DNA of 34,199 bases from Microcaldota archaeon (lineage in GTDB: Archaea; Micrarchaeota; Micrarchaeia; Micrarchaeales; Micrarchaeaceae), in contig JAKBRJ010000007.1 of assembly GCA_021834785.1 (NCBI GenBank), positions 1-34,199 of the forward strand, given 5' to 3'. A model generated the notes under the pieces. The model saw only the letters and a list, made by a program, of their open reading frames with translations. It was not told the DNA's origin and did not search any database. Positions 14,299-20,593 of this stretch are shown one piece after another. The number at the start of each line of letters is the position of its first letter. Within the stretch, counting starts at the first letter, position 1. The position numbers were made by a program, and so were the translations under genes.

Positions 14299-14742
14299 CT
14301 ATTTGGCTTCAAGCACATTTTTTACGTTATTTATTATTTCCGAAATTTTCTCCTCACTTACCTTTTTTACGATCCCCTGCCCTAAACCGCTTATTATTCC
14401 GCTTATATCAAAATCAGCATTCCATGATAGGTCTGTTCGCATCTCATCGCCGCTGATTTTTATAGAAAGCAATATGCTTGCCTTGTTTCCGAATCCGCCG
14501 CCTGACAGCCTGTATGTTATGGAATTGTCTTGGCCTTTTTCAACAGTCCCGTTTATCAGGAATGTACCCTTTAGCGTTCCTATTCCGACTTCAACTTTTA
14601 TGGAAAAGGCATGCTCTCCAGTATTCTGGAACTCTTTCGAATCAGGTATGCACTTTGATACGCTTTCAGGATCGGCAATGAAGCGTTCAGATTTTGATAC
14701 GCCTGCACTTATGTGCTCGTTTCCGGAAAAATTTATTTTCAT
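14299..14742 (-). CDS. CoxG-like SRPBCC lipid-binding-fold protein
   Basis: A 147-residue protein beginning MKINFSGNEHISAGVSKSERFIADPESVSKCIPD. The opening strand, the Cys-Ile-Pro turn, and the strands with GIGTLKGTFLINGTVEKG and TDLSWNADFDISGIISGLGQ match the CoxG (CO dehydrogenase subunit G) group of the SRPBCC fold. The fold has a hydrophobic pocket. No CO dehydrogenase genes are nearby; it leads the beta-oxidation-type operon, so it more likely serves acyl-CoA or membrane-related chemistry (inference). GGTG four bases before the ATG supports the start. A 9-bp perfect hairpin lies just upstream. Confidence 0.85.
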   Translation of the reverse strand: MKINFSGNEHISAGVSKSERFIADPESVSKCIPDSKEFQNTGEHAFSIKVEVGIGTLKGTFLINGTVEKGQDNSITYRLSGGGFGNKASILLSIKISGDEMRTDLSWNADFDISGIISGLGQGIVKKVSEEKISEIINNVKNVLEAK

Positions 14743-14775
14743 TTTGCACCGATAATATTAGGTAGGAATAGATTA

Positions 14776-14802
14776 AAGGCTTGCGGGCCTTATGCAAGCC
14801 TT
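14776..14802 (-). promoter_or_regulatory. Perfect 9-bp inverted repeat upstream of the CoxG/beta-oxidation operon
   Basis: AAGGCTTGC (14776-14784) and GCAAGCCTT (14794-14802) pair perfectly around a 9-base loop. The site lies between the CDGSH gene (stop at 14830) and the CoxG-like gene (ATG at 14742), both on the minus strand. It may be an operator of the beta-oxidation operon, next to a TATA-like CTTTAATCTA, or a terminator hairpin of the CDGSH transcript. No long T-run follows, which favours the operator. Confidence 0.5.
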
Positions 14803-14829
14803 GCTCTTTCATGCAGGCTTACGCCAACC

Positions 14830-15003
14830 CTATTTCAGTTCCATCTTGCTTTCATCTGCCTGAAATCCCACAGTATGGTGCGCGCCGCTGCAGAATGGCT
14901 TCTTCGTTGAATGCCCGCATCTGCATAAAGCATATTCTACCTTGCCGTCCTTCTTTACTATTATTGGACCGTCCTTCGTAAATTCAAATTCTATTTTTTC
15001 CAT
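14830..15003 (-). CDS. Small CDGSH iron-sulfur protein
   Basis: A 57-residue protein with one CDGSH domain. The ligands of the 2Fe-2S cluster are visible as Cys27, Cys29, Cys38 and His42 in CRCGHSTKKPFCSGAH, with the conserved Ser32 and Pro36 at the correct spacing. The Asp of the CDGSH motif is replaced by Ser. Domains of this type carry electrons or clusters. I verified the frame from ATG (15003) to TAG by hand translation. It lies just upstream of the CoxG/acyl-CoA dehydrogenase operon on the same strand and may be co-regulated. The ribosome binding site GGCGGT is weak. Confidence 0.9.
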   Translation of the reverse strand: MEKIEFEFTKDGPIIVKKDGKVEYALCRCGHSTKKPFCSGAHHTVGFQADESKMELK

Positions 15004-15148
15004 GTTACCGCCAATTTATGCTTGCCTCTTTATTATTATAAAGAGCATTGCAGAAAAAAAGCGACTTAGGTAAAACAGCAATCTAAGCGCCAGAAGCAAA
15101 AGATGCGCGTCAGGTGCATCTTCGACAGGAAGATTCATATTCTTATAA

Positions 15149-15200
15149 TGTCTTCTAAAAAAGACAATATTTAAATATTTATGTCTCTCATATAAGACAT
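15149..15200 (+). promoter_or_regulatory. Twin TGTCT/AGACA dyads flanking the TATA box of the ATPase gene
   Basis: The first dyad is TGTCTT (15149-15154) with AAGACA (15161-15166), spacer six. The second is ATGTCT (15181-15186) with AGACAT (15195-15200), spacer eight. Both share TGTCT...AGACA half sites. Between them lies the TATA-like ATTTAAATATT (about 15169-15179), about 27 bases before the ATG at 15202, so the mRNA is probably leaderless and the second dyad reaches the start codon. The layout suggests tight repression. Confidence 0.6.
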
Positions 15201-15201
15201 T

Positions 15202-16518
15202 ATGAGAGAAGAATTCCGTTACATGATAAGTGAATGGCTTTCAAGAGATCTGCCAGAAACGATAGAAAGGGACGTGAAGGTGGACTTAAACGCAGATAAA
15301 ATAATAGCGATAGCGGGTGTGAGGCGTACAGGCAAAACATATCTGCTCTTTGATATAATCAAGAAACTGGTTGCAGCCCATATGCCTAGAAAGAATATCC
15401 TCTACATAAATTTTGATGATGACAGACTGATAAACTTGACAAGTAGCGACCTTGATGACATGCTCAACGGTTACATCGAACTTTCAGAACCCGAGAGAAA
15501 CAAGGATATTTTCTTGTTCTTGGATGAGATACAGAACGTAAAAAACTGGGAACTATGGGTCAGGAGGATTTACGATTCGAAGAAATATAGAATATTTATA
15601 ACGGGCTCTAGTTCTAAACTTCTGAGCCGCGAAATTGCTACAGCATTGGTAGGAAGAAACATAACCTACGTGCTGTACCCTTTCTCGTTTAAGGAGTTTC
15701 TAGTGGCAAAAGGGATAAAAATAGATAAACGGCTGCTCTATGGTGAAGAACGCCATAGAATTAACGCACTGGCAAAGGAGTATCTGATAGGTGGCGGCTT
15801 TCCAGAAATCGCCTTTGAAAAAGAGAAAGAGACAAAGCAGAGGATTATAAGTGCTTATTACGATGCGATACTGTATAGGGACATAATAAGCAGGTATAAG
15901 GTTGAGGATGCAAACAGGCTGGAAATGGTATTCAGATACGCAATAAATACGTACAGCAGCGCCTTCAGCACCGTAAAGCTCCATAACTACTTCAAGAGCC
16001 AGAATCTTGGGATAAGTAGACAGACTATAAACAACTTTGTCAAGTTCGGCGAACAGACATTCCTTTTCTACCAACTCTTACAGTTCTTCAAAGGTTTCAA
16101 GAGGTCGAATCAATCCAGAAAGAAGTTGTATGTCGTGGACAACGCCATAATCGGCCTAATAATATCCAACATCGAATACGGAAGATTATTGGAAAATACT
16201 GTCTTTATTGAACTTCTTCGGATAAAGGAGCGGAATCCGTCAGTTGAGGTTAATTATCTTGGTAGCAAAGAAGGGGAAGTAGACTTCGTAATCTCAGAAG
16301 GCGGATCGGTAAAAGAGCTAATACAGGTTACTTATGAGCTTAATCAAAATAATATAGAGAGGGAACTACGCCCCCTGTTAAGTGCAATTAAGCATATCAA
16401 GCCTAAAAGGAGCATACTGATAACTTTTGATCCGATAAACAAGGGCATGATGGTGGGAAAGGGGATAGAAACGTTGACATTCGTACAGTGGGCGCTTAGC
16501 ACTAACGATGGAAAATAG
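15202..16518 (+). CDS. AAA-family ATPase with DUF4143 domain
   Basis: A 438-residue protein of a large archaeal/bacterial group with an AAA_14 ATPase core and a C-terminal DUF4143 domain. Walker A is GVRRTGKT (residues 39-46), Walker B is FLFLDEIQN (Asp108, Glu109), and sensor-1 is FITGSSSKLLSREIATAL. The C-terminal part has a PD-(D/E)XK-like core, GEVDFVIS...KELIQVTYE, with Gln where a catalytic Lys would be expected. These genes are mobile and patchy in archaea; roles in DNA transactions or toxin-like functions have been suggested but none is proven. Regulation by the twin dyads upstream is likely. A remnant of a relative lies at 33.4-33.8 kb. Confidence 0.88.
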   Translation: MREEFRYMISEWLSRDLPETIERDVKVDLNADKIIAIAGVRRTGKTYLLFDIIKKLVAAHMPRKNILYINFDDDRLINLTSSDLDDMLNGYIELSEPERNKDIFLFLDEIQNVKNWELWVRRIYDSKKYRIFITGSSSKLLSREIATALVGRNITYVLYPFSFKEFLVAKGIKIDKRLLYGEERHRINALAKEYLIGGGFPEIAFEKEKETKQRIISAYYDAILYRDIISRYKVEDANRLEMVFRYAINTYSSAFSTVKLHNYFKSQNLGISRQTINNFVKFGEQTFLFYQLLQFFKGFKRSNQSRKKLYVVDNAIIGLIISNIEYGRLLENTVFIELLRIKERNPSVEVNYLGSKEGEVDFVISEGGSVKELIQVTYELNQNNIERELRPLLSAIKHIKPKRSILITFDPINKGMMVGKGIETLTFVQWALSTNDGK

Positions 16519-16549
16519 CTTGCTTTTTAGCACCATACATGAAGCGCAT

Positions 16550-16560
16550 CGCCCGAAGCA
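16550..16560. repeat. 11-bp direct repeat of the tRNA-Asn 3' end (distal copy)
   Basis: CGCCCGAAGCA here is identical and in the same orientation to 18342-18352, the 3' end of tRNA-Asn including the discriminator position. A shorter copy, CCCGAAGCAG, is at 17125-17134. The copies lie downstream of the tRNA 3' end, where integrated elements leave their distal attachment site. No integrase is visible between them. Confidence 0.5.
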
Positions 16561-16600
16561 CAAGGTGTGCGTGCCGTGCACAGTGAAAAAATAATATGGA

Positions 16601-17122
16601 CTACCCTTTAAATTGGAATGACAGCGCATTATACTCCTTTGTGTTGTAGACACATATGCCCTTGTTTTGCCATAGAATAAACTCCGAGACTCCGCTGTCT
16701 AGGGCCATCTTACTGCATATGGTGCAATAAGGATCCCCCGAACGTTGCTTATTTCCATTCTCGTCCAATCTGATGAAATATAATCTGGAACCGTCCAGTT
16801 TGTCAGGATTGCTCTTTAGCGCTTCCATTATGGCCCTTTGCTCTGCATGCATACAGCAAGTTTTGTCAGATTTGAAATCAAAGGGCAATTCGTCCTTAAA
16901 ACAATGGTCTGGATGCTCGTTTAAAGGAAGTGAATTGAATCCTTCGCCTATTATTTCGTTGCCTTTTACGATGACTGTGCCGCATTTTGACCTGAAACAA
17001 GTAGAATTTTTTGCTATTTCTGCTGCTTTATCTATATACCGCTTTGCAGCAATTTCTTCTTCTCCCGATAAAAACTCCAATTTATCACCTATTTCCTTGA
17101 GCGGGTCGTACCTGAAGGCCAT
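16601..17122 (-). CDS. dCMP/cytidine deaminase-family protein
   Basis: A zinc-dependent deaminase that likely converts dCMP to dUMP for thymidylate synthesis. The zinc site is CMHAEQRAIMEAL (His92, Glu94) and PYCTICSKMA (Cys133, Cys136). The N-terminal STCFRSKCGTVIVKGNEIIGEGFN strand pair matches the dCMP deaminase group. It has about 173 residues from the ATG at 17122. A different start is possible: a TTG at 17080 is preceded by a perfect AGGTGAT three bases upstream and would give a 159-residue protein nearer the family norm. Two ATGTAT/ATACAT dyads lie upstream. It may belong to the accessory island beside tRNA-Asn. Confidence 0.85.
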   Translation of the reverse strand: MAFRYDPLKEIGDKLEFLSGEEEIAAKRYIDKAAEIAKNSTCFRSKCGTVIVKGNEIIGEGFNSLPLNEHPDHCFKDELPFDFKSDKTCCMHAEQRAIMEALKSNPDKLDGSRLYFIRLDENGNKQRSGDPYCTICSKMALDSGVSEFILWQNKGICVYNTKEYNALSFQFKG

Positions 17123-17124
17123 CA

Positions 17125-17134
17125 CCCGAAGCAG
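17125..17134. repeat. 10-bp direct repeat of the tRNA-Asn 3' end (middle copy)
   Basis: CCCGAAGCAG here equals 18344-18353 in tRNA-Asn, in the same orientation. Together with the tRNA it brackets exactly the GHKL/STAS-like gene pair (17199-18291). It overlaps the region just upstream of the deaminase start codon, so chance similarity cannot be excluded. Confidence 0.4.
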
Positions 17135-17159
17135 ACGCAACGCTTAAAGTGAGACATCT

Positions 17160-17199
17160 AATGTATACATTTAATATACGCATGTATCTGGATATACAT
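17160..17199 (-). promoter_or_regulatory. Two ATGTAT/ATACAT dyads upstream of the deaminase gene
   Basis: AATGTATACATT (17160-17171) is a perfect 12-base palindrome. A second site has ATGTAT (17182-17187) and ATACAT (17194-17199) with a six-base spacer. Both share the half site ATGTAT. They lie 38-77 bases upstream of the deaminase ATG on the minus strand, overlap TATA-like sequence and reach the stop codon of the STAS-like gene. They look like operator sites for one repressor. Confidence 0.45.
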
Positions 17200-17519
17200 C
17201 AAATAGAAAGATGTTGTGCTCTAAGTCTTGGAACCTCTATTCTTGTAGTTCTAACATTAGAAACTGCATCCAAAGTTTTCTCTACGCTATCTGGCATCTT
17301 AATTTCATTAATATCGGCCTTAAAAGTATTCTTTTGTGCAATATACTCATCAGCGAAAGACCTGCTCATAAACACAACACCAGTAAAATCTAAAACAATA
17401 TTATCGCTCTTTATCCTCTTTAGTTTCTTGAAAAAGCTTATTGCAGCGTTCCTAGTAACTAAATCTCTGGCTACGCTGGCCCTTACTAATATCTTCTTAC
17501 TTGATGTATTCATACACAT
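17199..17519 (-). CDS. STAS-like (DUF4325-type) protein
   Basis: A 106-residue protein. The order of strand, helix, strand (SFFKKLKRIKSDNIVLDFTGVVFMSRSFADEYIAQ) with the conserved LDFTGVxFxSxSFADE segment at about residues 43-58 matches the DUF4325 STAS-like family. In other genomes this family is often encoded directly after a GHKL ATPase, as here. The STAS fold of anti-sigma factor antagonists is a phosphorylation target of a GHKL kinase, so a switch made of the two proteins is a reasonable hypothesis. It overlaps the upstream gene by 23 bases in another frame. The Met at 17513 is an alternative start. Confidence 0.72.
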   Translation of the reverse strand: MCMNTSSKKILVRASVARDLVTRNAAISFFKKLKRIKSDNIVLDFTGVVFMSRSFADEYIAQKNTFKADINEIKMPDSVEKTLDAVSNVRTTRIEVPRLRAQHLSI

Positions 17520-18291
17520 CAGCTTTCTTCATAGGCAATGGTATGCGCATGCCTATTAATGTACCTCTTAAACCGTCCTTCTTATCTAACTTATAGAGTT
17601 TCTCATTATTATTGCTTTCTATATAGTACGCAGCATCTCCCGAAACTATGAGAGCTTCGCCTTTAAGTGCGCCGGTTAATACACTGATAAATGTGGGTAA
17701 TCCGTGCCCTCTGGTGTTTTCTGGTTTTGTGGACAGACCGCCTATAGCCTTCTTGAGCGCATCAGAGTCAGTTAGTTCACCGTATTTCCCATTATTACTA
17801 AAGCTGCCAGGTATAGTTATACCGTTATCGAAGATTGACACTTCTACAAAGTGCATTTTCTCGTATCTTTGCGCCATGAAAGACGCAGATGTGCAGTGAG
17901 AGTGCTGGTCTACATTGTCTAGAAGTTCTCCAACAGCGAGTTTGACCGAGGTCTTCTCGGTAGCTCCCATGTTCTTAGATATTAGGTCGCAAATAGTTTC
18001 GCTGTGTGTTTGGTCAAATTTAGAGGCCTTCATTATCGGTATATAAGTATCATCTACTCTATGCGGTTCTACATGTTTTTCTAATATAGTAGAAACGTAA
18101 TTTTTAACACCCACATTCTTTGGAAGGATGTACTTTGATTTATCCAACTCTGAAAGAAAATCACCTAGTGGCAACAGTGTAGTTGGGCAGAACCAAGTTG
18201 CATCTTCAAGGCTTAGCATTTTGTTTTCTTTATAGGCAGTCCTATAAGTACAGAATTGAACATAACAGTCTAAAAGTTGAGGCAGGTCCAT
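17497..18291 (-). CDS. GHKL-family ATP-binding protein
   Basis: A 264-residue protein. The GHKL ATP-binding fold begins near residue 110: N box VGELLDNVDQHS (Glu122, Asn126, His130), G1 box FDNGITIPGSF (Asp155, Gly157), and G2 box with STKPENTRGHGLPT (about 187-200). No histidine phosphotransfer domain is present, so it resembles the anti-sigma-factor kinase type more than a sensor kinase. The N-terminal 110 residues are not recognised. A TATA-like CTATAAAGC at 18314-18322 fits a leaderless start at 18291. It is the first gene beside the 3' end of tRNA-Asn and is paired with the STAS-like gene. A, T-rich codons suggest transfer. Confidence 0.78.
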   Translation of the reverse strand: MDLPQLLDCYVQFCTYRTAYKENKMLSLEDATWFCPTTLLPLGDFLSELDKSKYILPKNVGVKNYVSTILEKHVEPHRVDDTYIPIMKASKFDQTHSETICDLISKNMGATEKTSVKLAVGELLDNVDQHSHCTSASFMAQRYEKMHFVEVSIFDNGITIPGSFSNNGKYGELTDSDALKKAIGGLSTKPENTRGHGLPTFISVLTGALKGEALIVSGDAAYYIESNNNEKLYKLDKKDGLRGTLIGMRIPLPMKKADVYEYIK

Positions 18292-18341
18292 AAAAATAAT
18301 TTATATTTGATTGCTTTATAGCTTCCTAGTTATGTATTTAA

Positions 18342-18413
18342 CGCCCGAAGCAGGGATCGAACCTGCAACCTAGCGGTTAACAGCCGCTCGCTCTACCATT
18401 GAGCTATTCGGGC
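18342..18413 (-). tRNA. tRNA-Asn(GTT)
   Basis: The acceptor GCCCGAA (5' end 18413) pairs with TTCGGGC, discriminator G, no encoded CCA. The D stem GCTC/GAGC, anticodon stem AGCGG/CCGCT with loop CTGTTAA (anticodon GTT) and T arm GCAGG-TTCGATC-CCTGC are all regular. It has no intron. Its first ten bases overlap the last codons of the upstream gene on the same strand. A TATA-like GAGATAAACC lies about 28 bases upstream, inside that gene. Its 3' end is repeated at 16550 and 17125. Confidence 0.97.
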
Positions 18414-19090
18414 TTGAAAAAACTGAAAGGCTCTGCGAGGTTTATCTCCCGCAAATACGATGCAGTGTTATCGCCAATCAAATCTGACGGCTCAAGCATA
18501 TCATTTGTATAGTTATATTTTAAAAACCCATATCCTTTATCGAAATTTACTTCGGCGCATACAAAGGTTGGGGATTCTTCAGTTATAAGATCGAATGACC
18601 CTATATACCTTTTCCCCTTGTATAAGAAAGAATATACCTTCTCCATTATGCCAATGTCAGAACCCTTTGATATTAGGCTTATGGCTATGGCTTCAGGGCT
18701 GTTGAATATCACGCATGCAACATCTTTGTTTTTCAGCTCCTTCTCCTTTATGGGCCAGCTCTTGAATCCCACTATCGGCATCCTGTAAGAATTGTATCCC
18801 TGGTTCTCCTCGAATTTATCCACAAATTCAAGCTTTTCTGGAGTGCTATTGCTTCCCGGGTGGTATATTGCATACCTAGATGCAGCATCTCCCATATAGT
18901 ACAAAGCAATGGTGGTCTTCCCTATCTTGTCTGACGGCACGAATAAGCGCGTTTTGCTGCCCTCCTTATGGCTGAATATGGCGCTCATGCTGCTGCTGAA
19001 CGTGCAATTGTAGCGGGCGAGGTCCATATCGGAGCTTGCTCTCACAAAATACAGACTAAGCATATTGCTGGCTTTTTCCTTTTCAACCAT
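18404..19090 (-). CDS. Uncharacterised protein ending inside tRNA-Asn
   Basis: About 228 residues from the ATG at 19090 (a TTG at 19123 is possible). I do not recognise the family. The sequence is soluble and mixed alpha/beta, with no signal peptide or membrane segment; recurring features are several Tyr/Phe-rich strands (ALYYMGDAASRYAIYHP, VYSFLYKGKRYIGSFDLI). AGGCG before the ATG is a weak ribosome binding site. The last codons, AAG CCC GAA TAG, are supplied by the 5' end of tRNA-Asn, so the stop codon lies inside the tRNA. Confidence 0.75.
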   Translation of the reverse strand: MVEKEKASNMLSLYFVRASSDMDLARYNCTFSSSMSAIFSHKEGSKTRLFVPSDKIGKTTIALYYMGDAASRYAIYHPGSNSTPEKLEFVDKFEENQGYNSYRMPIVGFKSWPIKEKELKNKDVACVIFNSPEAIAISLISKGSDIGIMEKVYSFLYKGKRYIGSFDLITEESPTFVCAEVNFDKGYGFLKYNYTNDMLEPSDLIGDNTASYLREINLAEPFSFFKPE

Positions 19091-19148
19091 ATTCAACGCC
19101 TTGACAAGAATGCAGGATGACAATTCCTAAGATTGAAGGTATAATTAT

Positions 19149-19952
19149 TTATAAGTGACGCGCTATCAAGCCAATTATATACATCACATCGTATGCAGGT
19201 TCATACATGATGGGGAAGGAGACTGCACCCTCGCCTATCGCATAATAATCGTTTTCCAGGTTTGCCCTTACAGTATATGCGATGTTCTCCTCCTTGTATA
19301 CTACCGGGCTGGTTAAAGAGCTTACATAGACCTTTGCATTGTATACTCCTGGCGTATATCCGTATATTGGGTATATGAAATGCCCGATGGTATGGTGCAG
19401 GGCTATTACGGTCATTGTGTTGTTCCATGCAGGTATGTTTTGCACGCTTATGATGAATGGACTATCTGATACCCCAGTATTGTTTATAGTTATGTACAAG
19501 TTCGTAGGCTCCCCTGGGCTGGACACTATTGCAGTCGGAGCCACGCCCAACCTGAATACGTTTGGGGTAACATTTACGTACGCGCGGAAATGCAGCGTCC
19601 CTATCCTAGATTCGTTGCCCGTATTTATTGCGCTTAAATTAAATATATAGGTACCGTTAGCAGCATTTGGAGAAGGCGTTAGCTCTACAGACAGTTGGTT
19701 CCGATTCAACGATGAATTTTCCGCAGTCCAGCCGGCAGGTATTGAAGTCGCAACGAGCCTGTTCCATCCCCTGTTTATTAGGTAACCAGTGCTGTTTGTA
19801 GTAGATGAATTTATAGTAATGAAGAACGTCTGACCCGGGCCCACCTTGCCCAGGAACATGCTCCCATTATTGGCTATCGTAGCGTTGTATGGCTCAATTA
19901 CCCTTACGTACGAAGCGCCGCTCGTCAATACTAACGATGCCAGCAGCAACAT
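19149..19952 (-). CDS. Secreted or surface protein with repeated beta domains
   Basis: About 267 residues: a hydrophobic start (MLLLASLVLTSGA) followed by Asn/Ser/Thr-rich, beta-strand sequence. Two segments (FFITINSSTTNSTGYLIN and LYITINNTGVSDSPFIISV) look like NEW3/CARDB-type immunoglobulin-like surface domains. Many N-x-S/T sites would suit archaeal glycosylation. The C-terminus is a short hydrophobic stretch (VMYIIGLIARHL). The annotated ATG lacks a basic residue before the hydrophobic core. Eight codons upstream a CTG (19976) with GGTG five bases before it would add LKASAIIV and complete a normal signal peptide. It lies in line with the pilin and response-regulator genes. Confidence 0.75.
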   Translation of the reverse strand: MLLLASLVLTSGASYVRVIEPYNATIANNGSMFLGKVGPGQTFFITINSSTTNSTGYLINRGWNRLVATSIPAGWTAENSSLNRNQLSVELTPSPNAANGTYIFNLSAINTGNESRIGTLHFRAYVNVTPNVFRLGVAPTAIVSSPGEPTNLYITINNTGVSDSPFIISVQNIPAWNNTMTVIALHHTIGHFIYPIYGYTPGVYNAKVYVSSLTSPVVYKEENIAYTVRANLENDYYAIGEGAVSFPIMYEPAYDVMYIIGLIARHL

Positions 19953-20031
19953 GACAATTATGGCAGATGCTTTCAGATAAACACCATATTAGAATATTAT
20001 GGATGAAGGTATAAAACGTTATTGTTGGGCG

Positions 20032-20589
20032 TCAGGTATACCTGACAGTGAAAGATGCGACTTTCTGCGTTGTGACCTTTCCCGGAAGCATATTCGTAGT
20101 ATAGTTTAGCCATAGGTAGCCTACAAACGAATCGCCAAGAGGTTTCTTTGATATGCCATAGGAGCTATAGCAATTAACGGTTATGATTGCAACTCCGTCG
20201 CTGTACATGTCGATGCCGTTTGCCATTGCATTTGAAGGGTATGCACTTTGATCGCTTGAATACCCAAGAACGTGTATGTTGCCATATTCAGGATAATTAG
20301 AATTGGTTGAATTGACCGTGGATGCGCATGCGGCACCCGTTATATCCATAGTTGCGCCAGTAACTTGCGATATCTTGATTATGAATACCCCAGATGTATT
20401 TATGGCGTACGAATCGCATATGAACCCCGGCGTCGGGGTGCACGATGATGGAGCTGCGTGCGGATTCAGTACGCCGGTCGATATTACCACATAAAGCGCA
20501 ATGCCTATTATTAGGAGCGCAACGCCGTAAGAGACCATGAAATCGAGGGCTACCTGCGATCTCATGACGTATGTTTTAGCAGTATGCAT
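20032..20589 (-). CDS. Archaeal type IV pilin-like surface protein
   Basis: A 185-residue protein. The N-terminus has MRSQVALDFMVSYGVALLIIGIALYVVIS: a short basic leader, a Q-x3-D-F/E-like motif and one hydrophobic helix. This is the class III signal layout of archaeal pilins and flagellins, processed by a prepilin peptidase. The rest is a Ser/Thr/Asn-rich extracellular domain with four Cys that could form disulfides. It starts four bases after the response-regulator gene, with GAGTGAAT before the ATG, so it is co-transcribed with it. Assembly into a filament is not proven, since no pilus ATPase is in this window. Confidence 0.75.
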   Translation of the reverse strand: MHTAKTYVMRSQVALDFMVSYGVALLIIGIALYVVISTGVLNPHAAPSSCTPTPGFICDSYAINTSGVFIIKISQVTGATMDITGAACASTVNSTNSNYPEYGNIHVLGYSSDQSAYPSNAMANGIDMYSDGVAIITVNCYSSYGISKKPLGDSFVGYLWLNYTTNMLPGKVTTQKVASFTVRYT

Positions 20590-20593
20590 CTAT

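Noticed and set aside
14299..14742. A CO dehydrogenase operon, from the CoxG-like gene
   Set aside because: No coxL, coxM or coxS genes are present; the neighbours are beta-oxidation enzymes.
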